Source of the DNA: Elysia chlorotica
Taxonomy: Eukaryota; Mollusca; Gastropoda; Plakobranchidae
Length of the DNA stretch: 64,000 nt
Reading direction: 5' to 3'
Assembly (NCBI GenBank): GCA_003991915.1
Contig: RQTK01000210.1
Span: 120,618-184,617, forward strand
The notes under the pieces: model-generated
The model's database searches: none
What the model was told of the DNA's origin: nothing
The model's input: only the letters and a program-made list of their open reading frames with translations
In this document: positions 1 through 25,239 of the stretch, piece by piece
Position numbering within the stretch: position 1 is the first letter of the stretch
Layout: each line of letters starts with the position of its first letter
Program-made: the position numbers and the translations under genes

Positions 1-139
1 AGTAAAACAATAGTCTAATCTCTATCGTGAGGCAAAATAAAAAGCAACAAAGACGCAGAACTAACAAATCTGCCAACACCACATAAATATCATAATTATC
101 CGTAAAGAAACTCATTTTTGGCCAAAATTTTTATCAAAA

Positions 140-646
140 AACAGTTTCAAATGTCATTTTGAGGTATGTCATCATCATGTATACCATAGTTTAAATTGTC
201 ATTGTGAGATCTTCCATCATCATGTACGCCACAGTTTTACATGCCATTGTCAGATCTTTCACTATCGTGTACACTACAGTTTCGAATGTCATTGACATAT
301 CTTTCATCGCCAAGAACGCCATAGCTTCAATTACCATTTTCAGGTCTTTCAATATCATCTACGCCATGGTTTCTAATGTCATTGTCAGGTCGCACATCAT
401 CATTTACGTCATAGTTTCGAATGTCATTTTCAGGTCTTCCATCATCATGTGCACCATGGTTTCGACTTTCATTGTCAAAGTTTACGCCATGGTTTCGAAT
501 GTCATTGTCAGGTCTTTCATCATCATGTGTGCCATGGTTTCGACTTTCATTGTCAAAGTTTACGCCATGGTTTTGAATATCATTGTCAGGTCTTTCATCA
601 TCATGTGCGCCATGGTTTCGACTTTCATGTCAAATGTCATTGTCAG

Positions 647-672
<26 letters not shown>
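140..672 (+). repeat. 45-bp minisatellite made of the 3' splice site and start of DCST1 exon 1
   Basis: About twelve units of roughly 45 bp (15 codons), each with a CATTGTCAG|GTCTTTCATC-like core and a TACGCCATGGTT-like end; a few units are shortened to about 30 bp. Units become more alike towards the exon. The repeat keeps one open frame from 204 (RSFIIMYAMVS repeated) that runs into the exon. Confidence 0.85.
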
Positions 673-12624
<11,952 letters not shown>

Positions 12625-12690
12625 TTATATTGAACAATAATTTAAATTTTGTGGAAGAAAAAAAAAGATTTTAAGAAACGAAAGGTAGGA

Positions 12691-12723
12691 AATAAACGTT
12701 TTTGTTATATTGTTTTCAATAAA
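12691..12723 (+). terminator. Poly(A) signals of the DCST1-like gene
   Basis: AATAAA at 12691-12696 and 12718-12723, 67 and 94 bp after the stop codon. Confidence 0.65.
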
Positions 12724-12724
12724 T

Positions 12725-15700
12725 GTACTTAGCTTCGTTTTTTATCCTTTTCAAATTTGATAGCCTAGGCTGGGAACATGACAATGGCGTTTTTTTTTTT
12801 TTTGTTTGAATTTCGCGAAGATGTGAGCATTGGGTACAGTTCACAACTTACTTAAGTTCCTTATTTAGAAAAAACAACAACTAACTATTCTCATTGTAAA
12901 TGCGCTGCCGAGTCTTTGTCCCCAGAAACGCGTTAAAACGTTCTTTTTTCGCTTTTTCACACCTGCGCATCATTATACAAATTGACGCTTTTGTTATTTT
13001 TGTCCGGTCTTGGCGCTGTATTTTTTTCATAATTGACTTAAAGGTTGGAAGAATACGAGATGTCTCAGATTTAGAATGTAAGGACATAGTATATGTACAT
13101 GGATTTTCAACAAAACTGTTGTATATGTTTTTGTTTTTAAAAAGCAGTTGGTTAGGTCCAAATCATAAATTGTGCTTTTCAGCATGGCCACGAGTTCATT
13201 ATTTTTGATGAAGAGGAAATCAAAACTTTTTAAATGATGGGGTACCTCATCATCGTAAAATAAAAAAAGAATGGGAAATTCATAAATAAATTATAATAAA
13301 AGCAGCAGTATAAAAACATAAAAGGTGGTGAAACAGAGTGAACGATGATTACTAATTTACTTCAAATAGAAGACAAAAATTTCACTCCATTGTGAATTGA
13401 CGCAGACACGTACATGCTGGTTTCTTTATTACAATTTTGTTTTAATTTCAAATTTTATTTAATAAAAGGGCCCGACTCTTGACCAAGATAGCAATATTAG
13501 ACAGCCAGAAACTGCATACCTATCAATATAGTTAGGTGTCAAGGTGACAAGAAAATGTAACAACCATGTTCATTGGATGAGTGTTTGGAGACTTGATTTA
13601 GTGGATGGGCACATAGATTTTTGTAAGTTGTATTGTACTGTTTAACCAATCAAATACCAGAACAGTACAGATGACACACAAATAAAAATAAATACAGATA
13701 GAAAGAAGGAGCCGAAGAACTTTTTTTTCCGAGACATTTAATCAAAAATTTTACACATGCGATTTCAAAGAGTTATTATTTACAAGTTTTGTTATCCTTC
13801 AGTCACAGCAATTTTAACGCCAGTACCTCAATGGACCTATAAAATTTCATACAAATGTTCTATACCTCAGTAGCTATATTTCATATGTACACTTAGACTG
13901 TTTTATTGGGTCAAAAAAAACAACTATGACCTACTGCACATGTTCAATTAACATCAAAATAGGGTCGACTCAAACCAGCAAAATGAATGTCTCAAAATGT
14001 TGAAGAATCCTTTTGGGGAAATGCTTTCTACGAGTGTTATCTTAATTTGAACAAAATTACTTTAGTAAAGCAGATATAGTCCTTTTTTAAATAAAACAAA
14101 CGATGTTAGCAGAGACGAAGATATCCAATGTGCCATGAGACTGCGGAGTCAGCATGACAACTTTGCACAAATTAAATATAATACAAGTCATGAAAATTTT
14201 TATTAAGGAAATAAATTTTGATATGGTTGTACTGGTATAAGATCTAACATTTCAGGTTGGATGACTATTAGATTACCAGTATACATGTTATAAAAACCAG
14301 CGACAATAATCTTTTTTCTGTAATTGTCGTCATTGACATTATAATTGACAAACTTAGTGAATTGTACTCTATTTTTGTAGACCACAGAGTGACACTAATG
14401 GGTTTTTTTTAATACTGTAACCTAACCTTTGCGAGCTTTTTAGTCAACTGCATTGATCAATCTATGCAGAGACAGACCATTTCAAATAGAAAAATTAGCA
14501 GTCAGTTGCCAATAGTTTTGTCCTATGATATTTGGGAAAACCTACAATAAGCAGATCTTTTGTGAGTTGTTTTAGACTTGTGGTCGTTTATCTGAGATGG
14601 ACAGAGAAAGCAAAGCTCTCTAGTTTAAACTCTCCTCAGTCCACAAGAAACTTTGTGGATACGAGAGCAAGTCTTTCAGCAGTCATATTTTATAACACCA
14701 ACCCAACCAGTAGGAAAAAACAAAGCAAGCTAAGTGAGGATCAAACCCACATCTCCAGAATAGAAGCTGCACACTCTACCCTTGGATCATCTTGTCACCC
14801 CAGGTAAAGATTTGCTAACATGGACACTATGGGGTGTTACTGTTAGTTAAATCAATGGACGACTAAAAAAATAAAATGTCATTTCAAGTTTAACCAACTG
14901 ACTATGGTTTTTTATTATCACACATTCTTTAAAGACAAGGACAAACTCGAACTATCTTTATTGAAATAGTGGATCAAATGAAAAAGAGGGCTTTCACCAG
15001 TTTTAGCATACTTTGGTTAGAGAAGAAACTAAAGCAAAATTTTTGCCTTTTTACAATGTTCATTAAAAAAACAAAACATGCCCAAATAGTATAACTTAAT
15101 GCAATATTAAAGATGTGGAGCAACAAAAGCAAGAGTTAAATGCATTTAGATTTCTCGATTTTTCCATCAAAGCAGGAAATTAAATTAAAAACCAACCTGT
15201 TCTTTTTTTTATAGTAAATCAAGCAAATTCAAGTGTAACATACTGAGATCCTCTCATAATAAACCCTTTGTTTTTATTTTCAATTTGTATAACGTTTGAA
15301 CATACATTGCCGATCTATTTCAGAAAGGACAATTAAAATATCAAATCTAGTCTGAAAATGATGTCTTTTATTCAATGGATAAAATTAATAAAGAATTACG
15401 GAAAATGTTATTACATTACACATAATGTATAACCTACTTTCTTCAATAATCTTTTTCTGATAATTTCAAATATTTGATGTTAGTCTTTGATGCTTCGAAA
15501 GATAAACCGAATGCCCAAATTAATTGAAAGAAGAAACATAACCCAGTTTTTCTTGATTTTTCATAACATTCTGCCTCAATACACATCGAATGATCAATAT
15601 ATAGATTATTTGTCTTAAGGTAACTGTTACTGTATTATGTATCTGCAATAACCTCAGCAAATAATGAGAAAATGGAATGTGAGAGCATGGGAAATGCAGC

Positions 15701-17698
15701 ACATTCAGGATTCCTCACAGGTCAGCAACGATTCTCAAATCTGTTTGCCTCTCATGTAAGAACTGATCAAAACTGCATGTTTGTAACCAAATGAAAATTG
15801 AAGCCAAGTTTGGGGCAAGAAAATTGAGTGGCTGAGAGGGAAAGATTGTGTGACTGACAGGTACAAACTTATACAAATAATGCTAACCATCAGAAACAAC
15901 CGACTCTCCTTTTTTTTCATTCAAATTGTTAAGTATTCAAAGTGAAGAGAAGTGTACCTGAGCCGTAAAACTTAACGTATGAACTTCGCATCAACATTTG
16001 TTCACATACTTCTCTGTATCATTTGTGTTCCTAGGAAAAAAAATAAATAAATCTTCCGAAAGAAATATCTGCAGTGCGAGTATCAAGATGTTAACACAAA
16101 TTGGAAAGTGGGTCAGACACAATATACACCATGTAAAGCTAGGTCCAACGTTGGTTAGTCTCCTGAGTTGTTTTTTCTTCAAATGCTAAAAGCTAAGGAT
16201 AAGTCTTTATGTCTAGGCAAGGCAAGACACATTTTGGAACTAACAATCACAAAATGCTGACATATGCAATGTAAAAAAAAAAAACAACAACAAACATGAA
16301 GACAGTTCATAGTATACAGTATTGGACATTTGTTCATTGTGACGAAATATGTCAGGGACACTGCATTTTATCCCCCAAATAAAAGTTCATTAACAAACCT
16401 GTGAGAGGTTTGAGTTATAGTTTTATACATGCTTCTATTATTTAATAATTGGGACAAGACTCATTTCGCACAAATACATTACAGCAAAACAAGCAGACTA
16501 GTTCATAGTGTACAATCCTGATGAATTCTCTGGAGGTTGAGCTTAAAAAAACAAATAAAAGTGAGAGTAAAGAATGACAAATTGCAATGCATGTTTGACC
16601 TACACCACACCCTTCTCAGCTCAACTCTTCATGATTTCAGAAAGACTCATTCATCATCTGTTTCCTTTCGTATTCAGCCATTCAACATACATTAACAGTT
16701 CTTTCAGTCAGAATCTTTATTTACGGGAGTAGATAATTTAAAAAAACATAGTATATAGAAAAGGCCTTCAAGCCTAAAAGTTCATCAGATATTTTTTGCC
16801 TACCCTTTTCGTTCACAACAAACCTCCGGAAAAAAAGGTTTTATAGAAAAAAAAAATTAAAACTAGGGCACGCAGGGTGACATAGTAAAGAACCCTACAA
16901 GTTTGAACTTTGATTAAAACTACCAGAGCGGCCTTGTAATAATTATCGCAACATTCGTCAACACAAAGTTTTGCCTTGTTAATGACACATCAAAAAGTAC
17001 TTGCACTAGTGAACGCAACCAAGAAGAGAAAACAGTTTTACCTAGATACCCATAAAAATGATAATTATCGATACACATTTAACTAAAAAACTAATACTAG
17101 TCTTATAGTATCAAATGGGTAATAATAACATTGCAATCTTTTGGTCACTTCTACCACCCAAAAGAAATGTTTTTTTAAAGTTACTACCAAGTATTTATGA
17201 GAACTGCCAGTGGTCTTGTGAAATATCTATAGACCAGCATGCCAGCTGTAGCCGGAACTCCCCAATCAATGTTCAAGCCAAAATTATGTGTGGTGAAAGG
17301 GGTACATGTCTCTGACCAGTAAAAATCAACAAATGTCTAAATCTAAGACCACATACTCCTATATCCTTATATTAGCAACCCCCCCCCCCCCCCACACACA
17401 CACAAATAATAATATATTATACTTGTAATATAAATAATAAAAAGGGATAATAATGATTACGGGCTACAAAAAACAAAACAAAAAGATAGAAAGAAAAAAA
17501 AAAAGACATTAAAAACAAATCTTTCAGAATTCAAGGAGGCTTTTTCAGCGCTTCAACTCTCAAACATATCACGCAACCACCTCAGATTCTCACAAAAAGT
17601 ATGCCTGGCAGGCAGGCACATCCTGAAATGTGAACATGAAAGGACAATCATTTACTCTGAGAAGTGAAAGGAAATAAACAAGAAGGCTGATGATGCTA
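12725..17698. other. Convergent intergenic space, probably including the UBE2R 3' UTR
   Basis: AT-rich, no supported coding exon. The left edge follows the DCST1 poly(A) signals; the right part lies just downstream of the UBE2R stop on the minus strand. Minus-strand AATAAA candidates occur (for example near 13456, 14936 and 16716), so the UTR end is unresolved. It holds one SINE (14640-14810) and a poly(C)/(CA) run near 17380. Confidence 0.6.
14640..14810 (-). mobile_element. tRNA-derived SINE copy
   Basis: On the minus strand the head reads CAAGGGTAGAGTG (A-box-like) and GGTTTGATCCTC (B-box-like), followed by the TACTGGTTGGGTTGG motif shared with the other SINE copies of this window. Confidence 0.7.
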
Positions 17699-17909
17699 TC
17701 AAGATTCTTCATTGCCTGAATCCTCCTCGTCCTCTTCATGGTACATCTCTTCTTCATCATCCAGATCATCTACATAATCATCATCATAAAAGTCTGCATC
17801 CACTTGATTATCATGAGCTGGCGTGGACAAGACACAGTATTCTTGCAATGTGGTGGGAACTTTTACATTATCTTTCTCTGCTTCCTCTTTGGTGGCTTGA
17901 ACTTGCTTC
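17699..17909 (-). CDS. UBE2R2: UBE2R exon 5, acidic tail and stop
   Basis: Acceptor TTTGCAG|G, stop at 17701-17699. Reads [18 protein letters not shown], then an Asp/Glu/Tyr-rich tail ending [10 protein letters not shown]. Confidence 0.97.
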
Positions 17910-19407
17910 CTGCAAATTAAATTAAAAATACACACACGGCTAAAATGTACCACTAAATGAAAAATGTGATTTCACTTATTTTGCTTACAAGTCACATATC
18001 TGAGAATTTCAGGATAAATAAACAAGCAGGTAGTCTTCTATGAGTTTTCAACAAAACAAAAATACTTTTTTTTCTATCAACTTTGCAAATTCATTAAAAA
18101 AAAATAAATGTGTATACCATACCTTGATTTTTCTTTTTTGCCAATTCACTAAAATTAATAAGAAAGCATTATCCATTCTATATCTTTAAAGGACAATCAA
18201 CTTAAGCAGCAGAGTGTGATGCTACAGAGGAGACAGGACAGAAACAAATCAAGATTCTTCTGAATTTATCCTTTTATTGACATGCAATGCATACTTTGGG
18301 ACAAGTGCATTTGTGTTGGTAAAGGTTCAATTTATAAACAAGCTTCTTCCAGCTTTATTCAACACTGCTGATGATCTTTTAATTTACCCACAAATGAGCT
18401 TCCAGCCAACCTTAAATAGAGAATTCACATTGAGCATGATGGGTAATCTTGAGAAAAGAGAAGCACTTTACAAATGAAATAAAGAGATATTACCTTACAC
18501 ATAACTTTGTCAAATCTACTAGTCTGTCACTTAGAAAAAAATGTATTAAAAAAATCTGTAAAGTAGCCTCCTTAAACTATCCCATAAACTATCAAGTAAA
18601 ATCTGATAAACAGGCAAAAGTACCCACCTGATTATATTTTCATATTCTTTCTCCTTTCCTTTGGACTCTTTCCATTTTCTAAACATAACTGAAGCATCAA
18701 CATTGGCGGGAGAAAATGTGTTGGGTTCATTGAGCAGGGAAATGACACTGAGAAGAATTGTTCTGGAATACACAAAGAAAAGAACCAAAATACTTATTAA
18801 TAACTATACAGTAGGACCTGCGTCATTGGACAATTTCTGGGACGGCATTTTTTTGCTATTTCCCAGGTTTCACTATTATACTATTAAGTACATTCTACTT
18901 TATGAGGAGATCTATGTGTGACAAAAAAAAGAGAGTGACAGGGAGAGTGAGATCGATAAAGAGAAAAGATAGACTTTGGGAAGAGGGAGTCAGAAAGAAA
19001 GAAATGGGGGGGGGGGGGGGGCGAGGTTGGAGGGGAAAAGAGATTGGGAGAGAGGGAGAAAAAAAAAAAAAAGGGGGGGGGGGGGAATTAGATAGGGAGA
19101 GAGAGAGCGTGAAGTAGATCAGAAAGAGAGAGAGACCGTTTGAGAATATATATCTCATACATAGGTTATGTAAATAGAAATTGTTTTCCTTATTAGTTTG
19201 ATAGGCACTGTTCACTGTTAACCCCCCCCCAGAGCGCTCACCACACCACGCGTCAATCATCAGGTTTCCCCCAGGGATAGGCCCTAGATCAAAAGGTGAC
19301 TTTGGGGCACGCTGTCGGGCCTTGGTGTTCTTTTTTTATACGGCTAAACTAAGCATACTGAGCAGAGACACATAAACTGCGAGTTGAGAATTAGAGATAT
19401 GTGCATA

Positions 19408-19456
<49 letters not shown>

Positions 19457-22400
19457 GAGGGGGGGGGGGGGAGGGAAGGGGGAGAGGGAAAAACTGGTTG
19501 AAGGATGTATGTTAGTAAAACGTATAAAGGTTAGTAAAAGTTGTTTTCTGGATTACTTTCATATGGAAATAAAGATCATTTGGCCAAATTTTAAGAAGTA
19601 AAGAGAATTTAAATAAATTAGCCCAGGAATAATTTTTTTTTTTTTTTTGTTATTTGAAAAATCAACTTTCCTTGAAATTTTCACATACAATAACTAACAA
19701 GAGTGGATGAGATGATTTTTTAAATTTTTAGCTTTGTAAATGATTTTAGCAAAAATTTTATAAAATAAACGCAACCCAAAATAGACCCAAGAGGAAAGCA
19801 GCCACAACCTAGTATAGCAAAATCAAAGATCTTGTACAGTATGTAACATCTTTGAATAAAATGCAATTACGCCCCGCCCGCCAAAATTGTGTGTGTGTGT
19901 GTGTCTATGAGAAAGAGTGGCAGCGATTGTGCATAGCTCTCCAAAAATAAAATGTTTATCTGATCGTGCGAGAGTAAGAACCGTGAGGGGATAAGCGCTT
20001 AACAGTCTAAACAGGTCTAACTGGTCGCCACAAAAAATAGATTCTTGGAAACAAACTCTCTTCCCAGCACCGGGCAACAAATCGTTGGTGCAATTGCCCC
20101 CATAGTATAACACTATTAAGAGCATTTTTAAACCGAAAATAGCAGCAAGTGGACGAATCTACAAATTGATTAGAGACTGAGTCGATCCCAGTGCCACTAG
20201 GGGTTACTTATGAGACGTTAAAAATGTAAACGGGACCACATGGCAGCCAGCACTGAGCCATTGACGGGATTCCCAATTTTTATCTGACTGCCGTCAAATA
20301 TGTATTTCTTTCAACCATATACGGACGGATGTATCCGGAGGTCAAATACATACAAAATATGTGTTATATGTATTGGTTGGCAGCTATGCAATACACCATG
20401 GAACCTACTGTGTGTAGGTTAACTTTGTTACAAGCTCTATTACCTAAGTCACATAGAACCACTGCTAAGCTAAGTATCATGGAAAGCCTTAAAATAACCA
20501 CATGTGTTAATTTATTTATAAGTTGTAAGAGGTGTACCTTTCTCAGGTAGAGATGGAAAACTACCTGCCCTCAACGACTCCATTTGTGACCAATGACATT
20601 TTTTCCCCGTTTAACTGGGCAATATTTCCATATTTCACGATGACTGTATGTAGAGAACAAATTCTATTCCTTAACATCTTTTCCGATTTTACGGATCCGA
20701 CTGTATAGTAAACATGCTTAAAATACCTATGAACCATCAAATGCATGAAGAACTGAATTGTTTAACTCTGTCAGCAATACAAAAAAAAAATTTTACAAAC
20801 AATAGCATACCAACTATGCAACATATTATGCTGAAGACAGACTCCATTTCATCAATATTACAGCTATTGAAGTTTAACGTACAACCTATCAAGTAGAAGT
20901 ATTTTGAAAAAGTCATTAAAAAAAAATAAATAAATAAAAAATGAACACATATAAAGACACACAAGTCGATTTACCTAACTGTCTGTGTTGGGTTCCACCG
21001 TTCTGATGGTAGCTCTCCACTTTGAGGGTCATCTACTGGCGGGTGTAGGATTGAGATGCAAACTTCTCCATTCTGTTGAAAGAATTTGCATGAAATTCTG
21101 TAAATTGTACACATAGGGATGGTTAGCAATTTTATGCATTTTAATCCTCTAGAATGTGAGCCTAGTCTGAATTTTGCACTGGGTCAGAGATTTTATACAC
21201 GCATGAATCTCAGTCGATCACAGCCACAGTGGGTGGAAAAGTATGTACGCATTTTGTGAGGTAGTTGAGCTGAGTTGGTTTAACATCCAACACCAACACT
21301 ATATAGGCTATATTGTCGACAGGCCTCCAAGACTGACATCTGACAATTTTATGTGCTGCAGCACACGAGACAGGGCGGGGATACCAGACTACTGTCACAG
21401 CCGGTCACCTTAAACTCTAAAACTGACACTGACCCAACCAGTAAGGCCGACTACAGAGTGAAGCTTGAATTTATCGACGCTTGGTGTGAACCCCACAGGG
21501 TAGACGCCTAGACGCTGATCATGATGTGTGGCGGCTAGGCAAAATTAGCCTACTGCATCGTCTGAATCTAGTGCGAAGGTACAATACAAATACATGCAGT
21601 AAAAAATTATTTATGAGATTAAAATTAATTAAAATTAAATAATGAAAATTAAATGCCCACAATACATTTTAAAAAAAATTTTAGTTCAAAATCAAATTCT
21701 GTCCGCGACGTCCCCTTAATTTGTGTACGCTGATTACAAAAATCTAATCAGTTTTGTTCTATGTGAAGCCCACGCTCCGCTGTGTCCATTTAAAAATCAC
21801 CCTAGCCCTGTCCGTGACGTCACACATCCGATGACGGTGGTCGCGGTGAGCCCTTGTCATATTTTCGGCGTCGATAAGAATTGTTTCTCCATTCTTATAA
21901 AGCTGATGCTACCGAAGCCCACTTACCAGCGCTCACAAGGAACGGTGACTCTGTGGGGCTAGTTGATTTTTATATGGGAATTCTTATTCTGATCGGCACT
22001 CATCCGCTTTCGACTTTCACCCTGTGGTCGCCCTAAGGAGCAAAATCGCTAGGGCTCGAACCACCCCCTCCCCCATTTTGTAAGGTGCCATAAAAAAAAA
22101 TTTTTTTTGAAAGGCAACATGGACAAACAGACCGAAAATTTATAGGCCGATTAGATTTTTGAAACTCACCATGTTTAATATGGCACCCATATGGCACTTT
22201 TAGAAACCTTTTATTTTATTCTTTAAGAACGTTTGTAGAATAGATTTGCATGTATATCTAACTTATTACTATTTTATAAAATTATTTTCCAATTTTCAAG
22301 TGATATAAACTAGAGAATCTAGTCAATATATGAATTGAAGCAGTCTGATGAGACAAATTCAGATTTCTTCAAGCTGCATCTACTACAAGTTAAATGTAAT

Positions 22401-24782
22401 TCTCCTTAGGATGTGAAAACAGAATCAAGGAATTTTATAAAGTTAATAAAATTGTCATTTAGTGTGCATAGTAATAATGCAAGTCAAAGTCCATTCCAAA
22501 ATGTCTGTGAATGCAAAAGATTAAACACTAATTGCGATTTCATGAGAAAATCATATATACCTACCTCGTATACATTAGGATGCCACATTTTTGTGATAAA
22601 GCGAACACTGGGAGGAGAATAAGGATAATCTGCAGGAAATTTCATATGCGCCTGGAAAAGAAAGTGGAGAGAACAATGAGTTAAATGCTGTACAACATCT
22701 CTCTGGACATCGTAAGAAATCTTCAGTAACTCATAAGATTCACACTTGTTGAAGTAGGTAAAATGTAGAACTGTTTGTGAAACACACAAAAAAAAAAAAA
22801 TAATTGGCCAACATTCTTAAGTGCACTTTTTTTAATGTACTCCAAGGACCTCAGGAACTATTTTAAAATGATCAAGTTGTATTAGAGATTTTTAAAACAA
22901 ATATTGTGAAAAATGTTTAAAGCCATGAAATTTGGAATAGTTATAAATTATAGTTTATATTCAAAAGCTACATCCTAATAACTTCTGTGATTGATTCCTT
23001 TATATTTTTGATAAATTAAGTCTTTAAAAATTAATTTAACAACATTGTGGAACCCCACAGTTAGGGGGTATCAAATTTTATTTTTAATGATGAATCTTGC
23101 TTTTTAAATTTTGAAAATCGATTGGAAAATAAATAGTTTATATTATAAATATTATAAATGAACATTTTTTGAAATATCAGTGTTGCATTACAAAGACAAT
23201 TTATAACAATGCTGTTTAGGGTGTTGCTGAACCAAACTGATTTGAACTAAAAATACAAACTTATTTCTCTGACAGTTAAGCACATTTTGACATTTTTGTA
23301 CAGGGGGAAAATATTTTACACCCTTTCACTCTGATACTGCAGCAAACTTTCTTCAAATTTGGTTTCAACCTGTTAAAAACTTTCAAATGTTTTGTCAAGT
23401 TGAAAGCTATCCATTTTTAATCTAGTCTTACCCTCCTGGTTGACATCTAGACTCTGAGACAGAGAAATGGAGGGTAAAGGAAACTGAAACTAGTTTCTGG
23501 CCGCGGCGCCAAATCTTGAGGACTACGAGAACCCACATACACGAATAGAATCTAGTCATTGCGTACGATCACGTACGAGTAGCCACTTTGATTCAGGAAT
23601 GTTACAAGTTGTGAACTAAACTTTTAAAAGCTTGCTGGCTCTTCTTTGTACATTTATTTAGTTTTATATACTATGCATTTATCTGTTGGTCTCACTCTCA
23701 AGCTAGTTTTTTGTAGAATTGTAACTGCTTTAGATCTTAGAAGCTACGTTAAATTTTGTTTTCCAGAAACTTGCATCAATGAAGGTCCTTAATAGTTATA
23801 ATAATAATTGAGTCCTGTCTGTGAAAATTTACTTAGTACTACATCTAATTTGTGTGCTACAAATTATTACTTCTATTTCTAACCTAATACTCTTTTTAAA
23901 AGCAACATGGCTGATTAAGTCGATTTTAGAGTTGGATGGTTTCCATGTTTCCAAATATCAGCAGCTTAGCTATTACAAGGACAAATAACAAGACCAACAT
24001 CTGAACATTTTAGATCCAGGCTTACAAGTTGACATCGAAACAGACTTAGAACAGACAGTCACAGTTGAGGATACCAGGGCATCTGAATTATTAAAACCGA
24101 TCCAACTCAGTAACTAACTAATTATCAATTTGCCCTACAGTTGTAGGTTTTGAACCAGGGACCTCTCCGTTAGGGGAACTTGCTTTACCGGTTAGGACAG
24201 TTTGACTTTGTAGTAGTTGCAGTTGAGTTGGATTAACGTCCAATATCAGCACCATATAGACTATATTGTGGACGGATCCCAAGACAGACGTCTGACAATT
24301 TTATGTGCTGCCACACACAAGACAGGGAGGAGATACCATGACTCCTGTTTCAGCTGGTCACATACTGACAGCGACACAACCAGTAGGGAGCTCAATCGCC
24401 ACGGATCGAACCACAGACCGTTTGCGTCGCAAGCGAACGTTCTATCCCAGGGCCACCGGGCCCCCCAGTTTGACTTTAAAGACACTTTCTAACAAGTATT
24501 AAATGTAACAATGAATCTAAGGTCTAGGCAAGTACAAAGAGCTCTAGATCTTGTTCAGTGCTTTAAATCATAAAATGGTATTAATGTAGATATGTAACGT
24601 GTTACCTTAAAATAACCACCCTCGTATAGTGTACTCGGGGGACCAAAGATCGCCACTTCCCACTCAAAGATGTTACTGTCATTCACAAGTTTGACGCGAA
24701 ATCCTTCGACAGGTTCAGCTTGTATCTTTTTTAGTTCAAGTTGGAGAGCCTTTACAGCGCTCCCAGAGGGACTCTGTGCCAT
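17699..24782 (-). CDS. UBE2R2: Ubiquitin-conjugating enzyme E2 R (CDC34 family), complete
   Basis: Five exons (24782-24606, 22651-22565, 21072-20975, 18762-18628, 17909-17699) give 235 residues; the human paralogues are 236 and 238. Seen: [19 protein letters not shown] at the start, [10 protein letters not shown], the HPN motif in WHPNVYE, catalytic Cys93 in [12 protein letters not shown], the CDC34-specific acidic loop ([18 protein letters not shown]) and a strongly acidic tail ending DSGNEES, as in UBE2R2. Known: this E2 works with SCF (cullin-RING) ligases and builds Lys48 ubiquitin chains; the acidic tail binds the cullin basic canyon. All phases agree, so the gene looks intact. It is head-to-head with PTPN9 and tail-to-tail with DCST1. 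Confidence 0.97.
18628..18762 (-). CDS. UBE2R2: UBE2R exon 4
   Basis: Acceptor ATTCCAG|A, donor ATCAG|GTGGGT. Reads [18 protein letters not shown], then [19 protein letters not shown], the C-terminal helices of the E2 fold. Confidence 0.97.
19004..19085. repeat. Poly(G)/poly(A) low-complexity block
   Basis: Two runs of 12 or more G separated by GA-rich sequence and a poly(A) run. A C run on the other strand occurs again at 19221. Confidence 0.85.
19411..19480. repeat. (GA)n tract running into poly(G)
   Basis: About 40 bp of GA followed by a G-rich run inside UBE2R intron 3. Confidence 0.92.
20975..21072 (-). CDS. UBE2R2: UBE2R exon 3, catalytic cysteine
   Basis: Acceptor CAACAG|AAT, donor GTTAG|GTAAAT. 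The catalytic TGC is at 21060-21058 (residue 93); the acidic loop follows. Confidence 0.97.
21220..21540 (-). mobile_element. SINE copy in UBE2R intron 2
   Basis: Contains the shared body ATCCAACACCAACACTATAT, the TGACATCTGACAATTTTATG block and GACCCAACCAGTA. A B-box-like GGGGTTCACACC lies on the minus strand near 21490, giving minus orientation. Confidence 0.75.
21541..22564 (-). other. Rest of UBE2R intron 2
   Basis: No exon seen. A less AT-rich block at about 21760-22080 includes a TGACGTCA palindrome (21815-21822) and does not match anything I recognise. Confidence 0.5.
22565..22651 (-). CDS. UBE2R2: UBE2R exon 2
   Basis: Acceptor TTTCCAG|GCG, donor GAG|GTAGGT, 29 codons. Contains [14 protein letters not shown] and the HPN motif. 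Confidence 0.97.
22652..24116 (-). other. UBE2R intron 1, AT-rich part
   Basis: No exon or recognisable repeat seen, apart from the SINE pieces listed at 24120-24470. Confidence 0.5.
24120..24200 (-). mobile_element. SINE head fragment
   Basis: On the minus strand it contains CTAACCGGTAAAGC and a B-box-like GGTTCAAAACC, but no clear shared body. Confidence 0.4.
24217..24470 (-). mobile_element. Well-preserved tRNA-derived SINE in UBE2R intron 1
   Basis: The minus strand begins GGCCCGGTGGCCCTGGGATA (A-box region), has the B box GGTTCGATCC, then CTACTGGTTGTGTCGC, GCTGAAACAGGAGT, CAGACGTCTGTCTTGG and an AATATAGTC end. This is the best copy of the family in the window. Confidence 0.85.
24606..24782 (-). 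CDS. UBE2R2: UBE2R exon 1 with start codon
   Basis: ATG at 24782-24780, donor AAG|GTAACA, 59 codons. Encodes the E2 N-terminal helix and the first beta strands ([19 protein letters not shown]). Confidence 0.96.
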
Positions 24783-25206
24783 CTGAAAAGGTTGGAATGG
24801 AAAAGCTATTTATCCTTAGAGGGTTGAATTGCAATTTCAAGATAGTGGGTTTAACTTTCGGGACTCGAATGGTGAAACTTCAGGAGAAGTCAGTCAACTT
24901 AGTTCTTTGTGAGGCGATCCTTGTCTAAATATGGCGTTAATAAACAGTGACGTCACACTGTTGTGAAAAAGGTATTGTCGCACGACAAAAGGAAATAAGA
25001 CAACTTCTTTTATATGTAATTTACATGGTTTTTCATATAAATATATTAATCTTGTAACACACATGTTCTTAAAACAGTTGCATTAGTAAATATAGCTCGT
25101 GCAATTATTAAAGTGGAGAGAAAGTTTTTATATCAGCTCCACCGATCAGCTCCTATTTTCACATTTACGACTTCCACTATCAATCTTAGATTTGGTATCA
25201 GGAAAT
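24783..25206. promoter_or_regulatory. Probable bidirectional promoter of UBE2R and PTPN9
   Basis: Only 424 bp separate the two divergent start codons. It contains a full cAMP-response element, TGACGTCA (24948-24955, inside the palindrome GTGACGTCAC), and a YY1-like AAATATGGCG at 24927-24936. The PTPN9 start itself sits in GAAATATGGCCGC, similar to a YY1/TISU initiator. Transcription starts are not visible. Confidence 0.65.
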
Positions 25207-25239
25207 ATGGCCGCTGATCTTTCTGAACAGGAGGAAAAG
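25207..25239 (+). CDS. PTPN9: PTPN9 exon 1 with start codon
   Basis: [11 protein letters not shown], donor AAG|GTGAAA, phase 0. Chosen because it gives an acidic start followed in phase by [10 protein letters not shown], matching the EEEQATKQFLEEIN pattern of PTPN9. Confidence 0.85.

Larger units (their letters stand above)
18763..20974 (-). other. UBE2R intron 3
   Basis: No exon seen. Holds G-rich and A-rich runs (about 19004-19085), a (GA)n/G-rich tract (19411-19480) and a (GT)n run near 19888. Confidence 0.7.
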
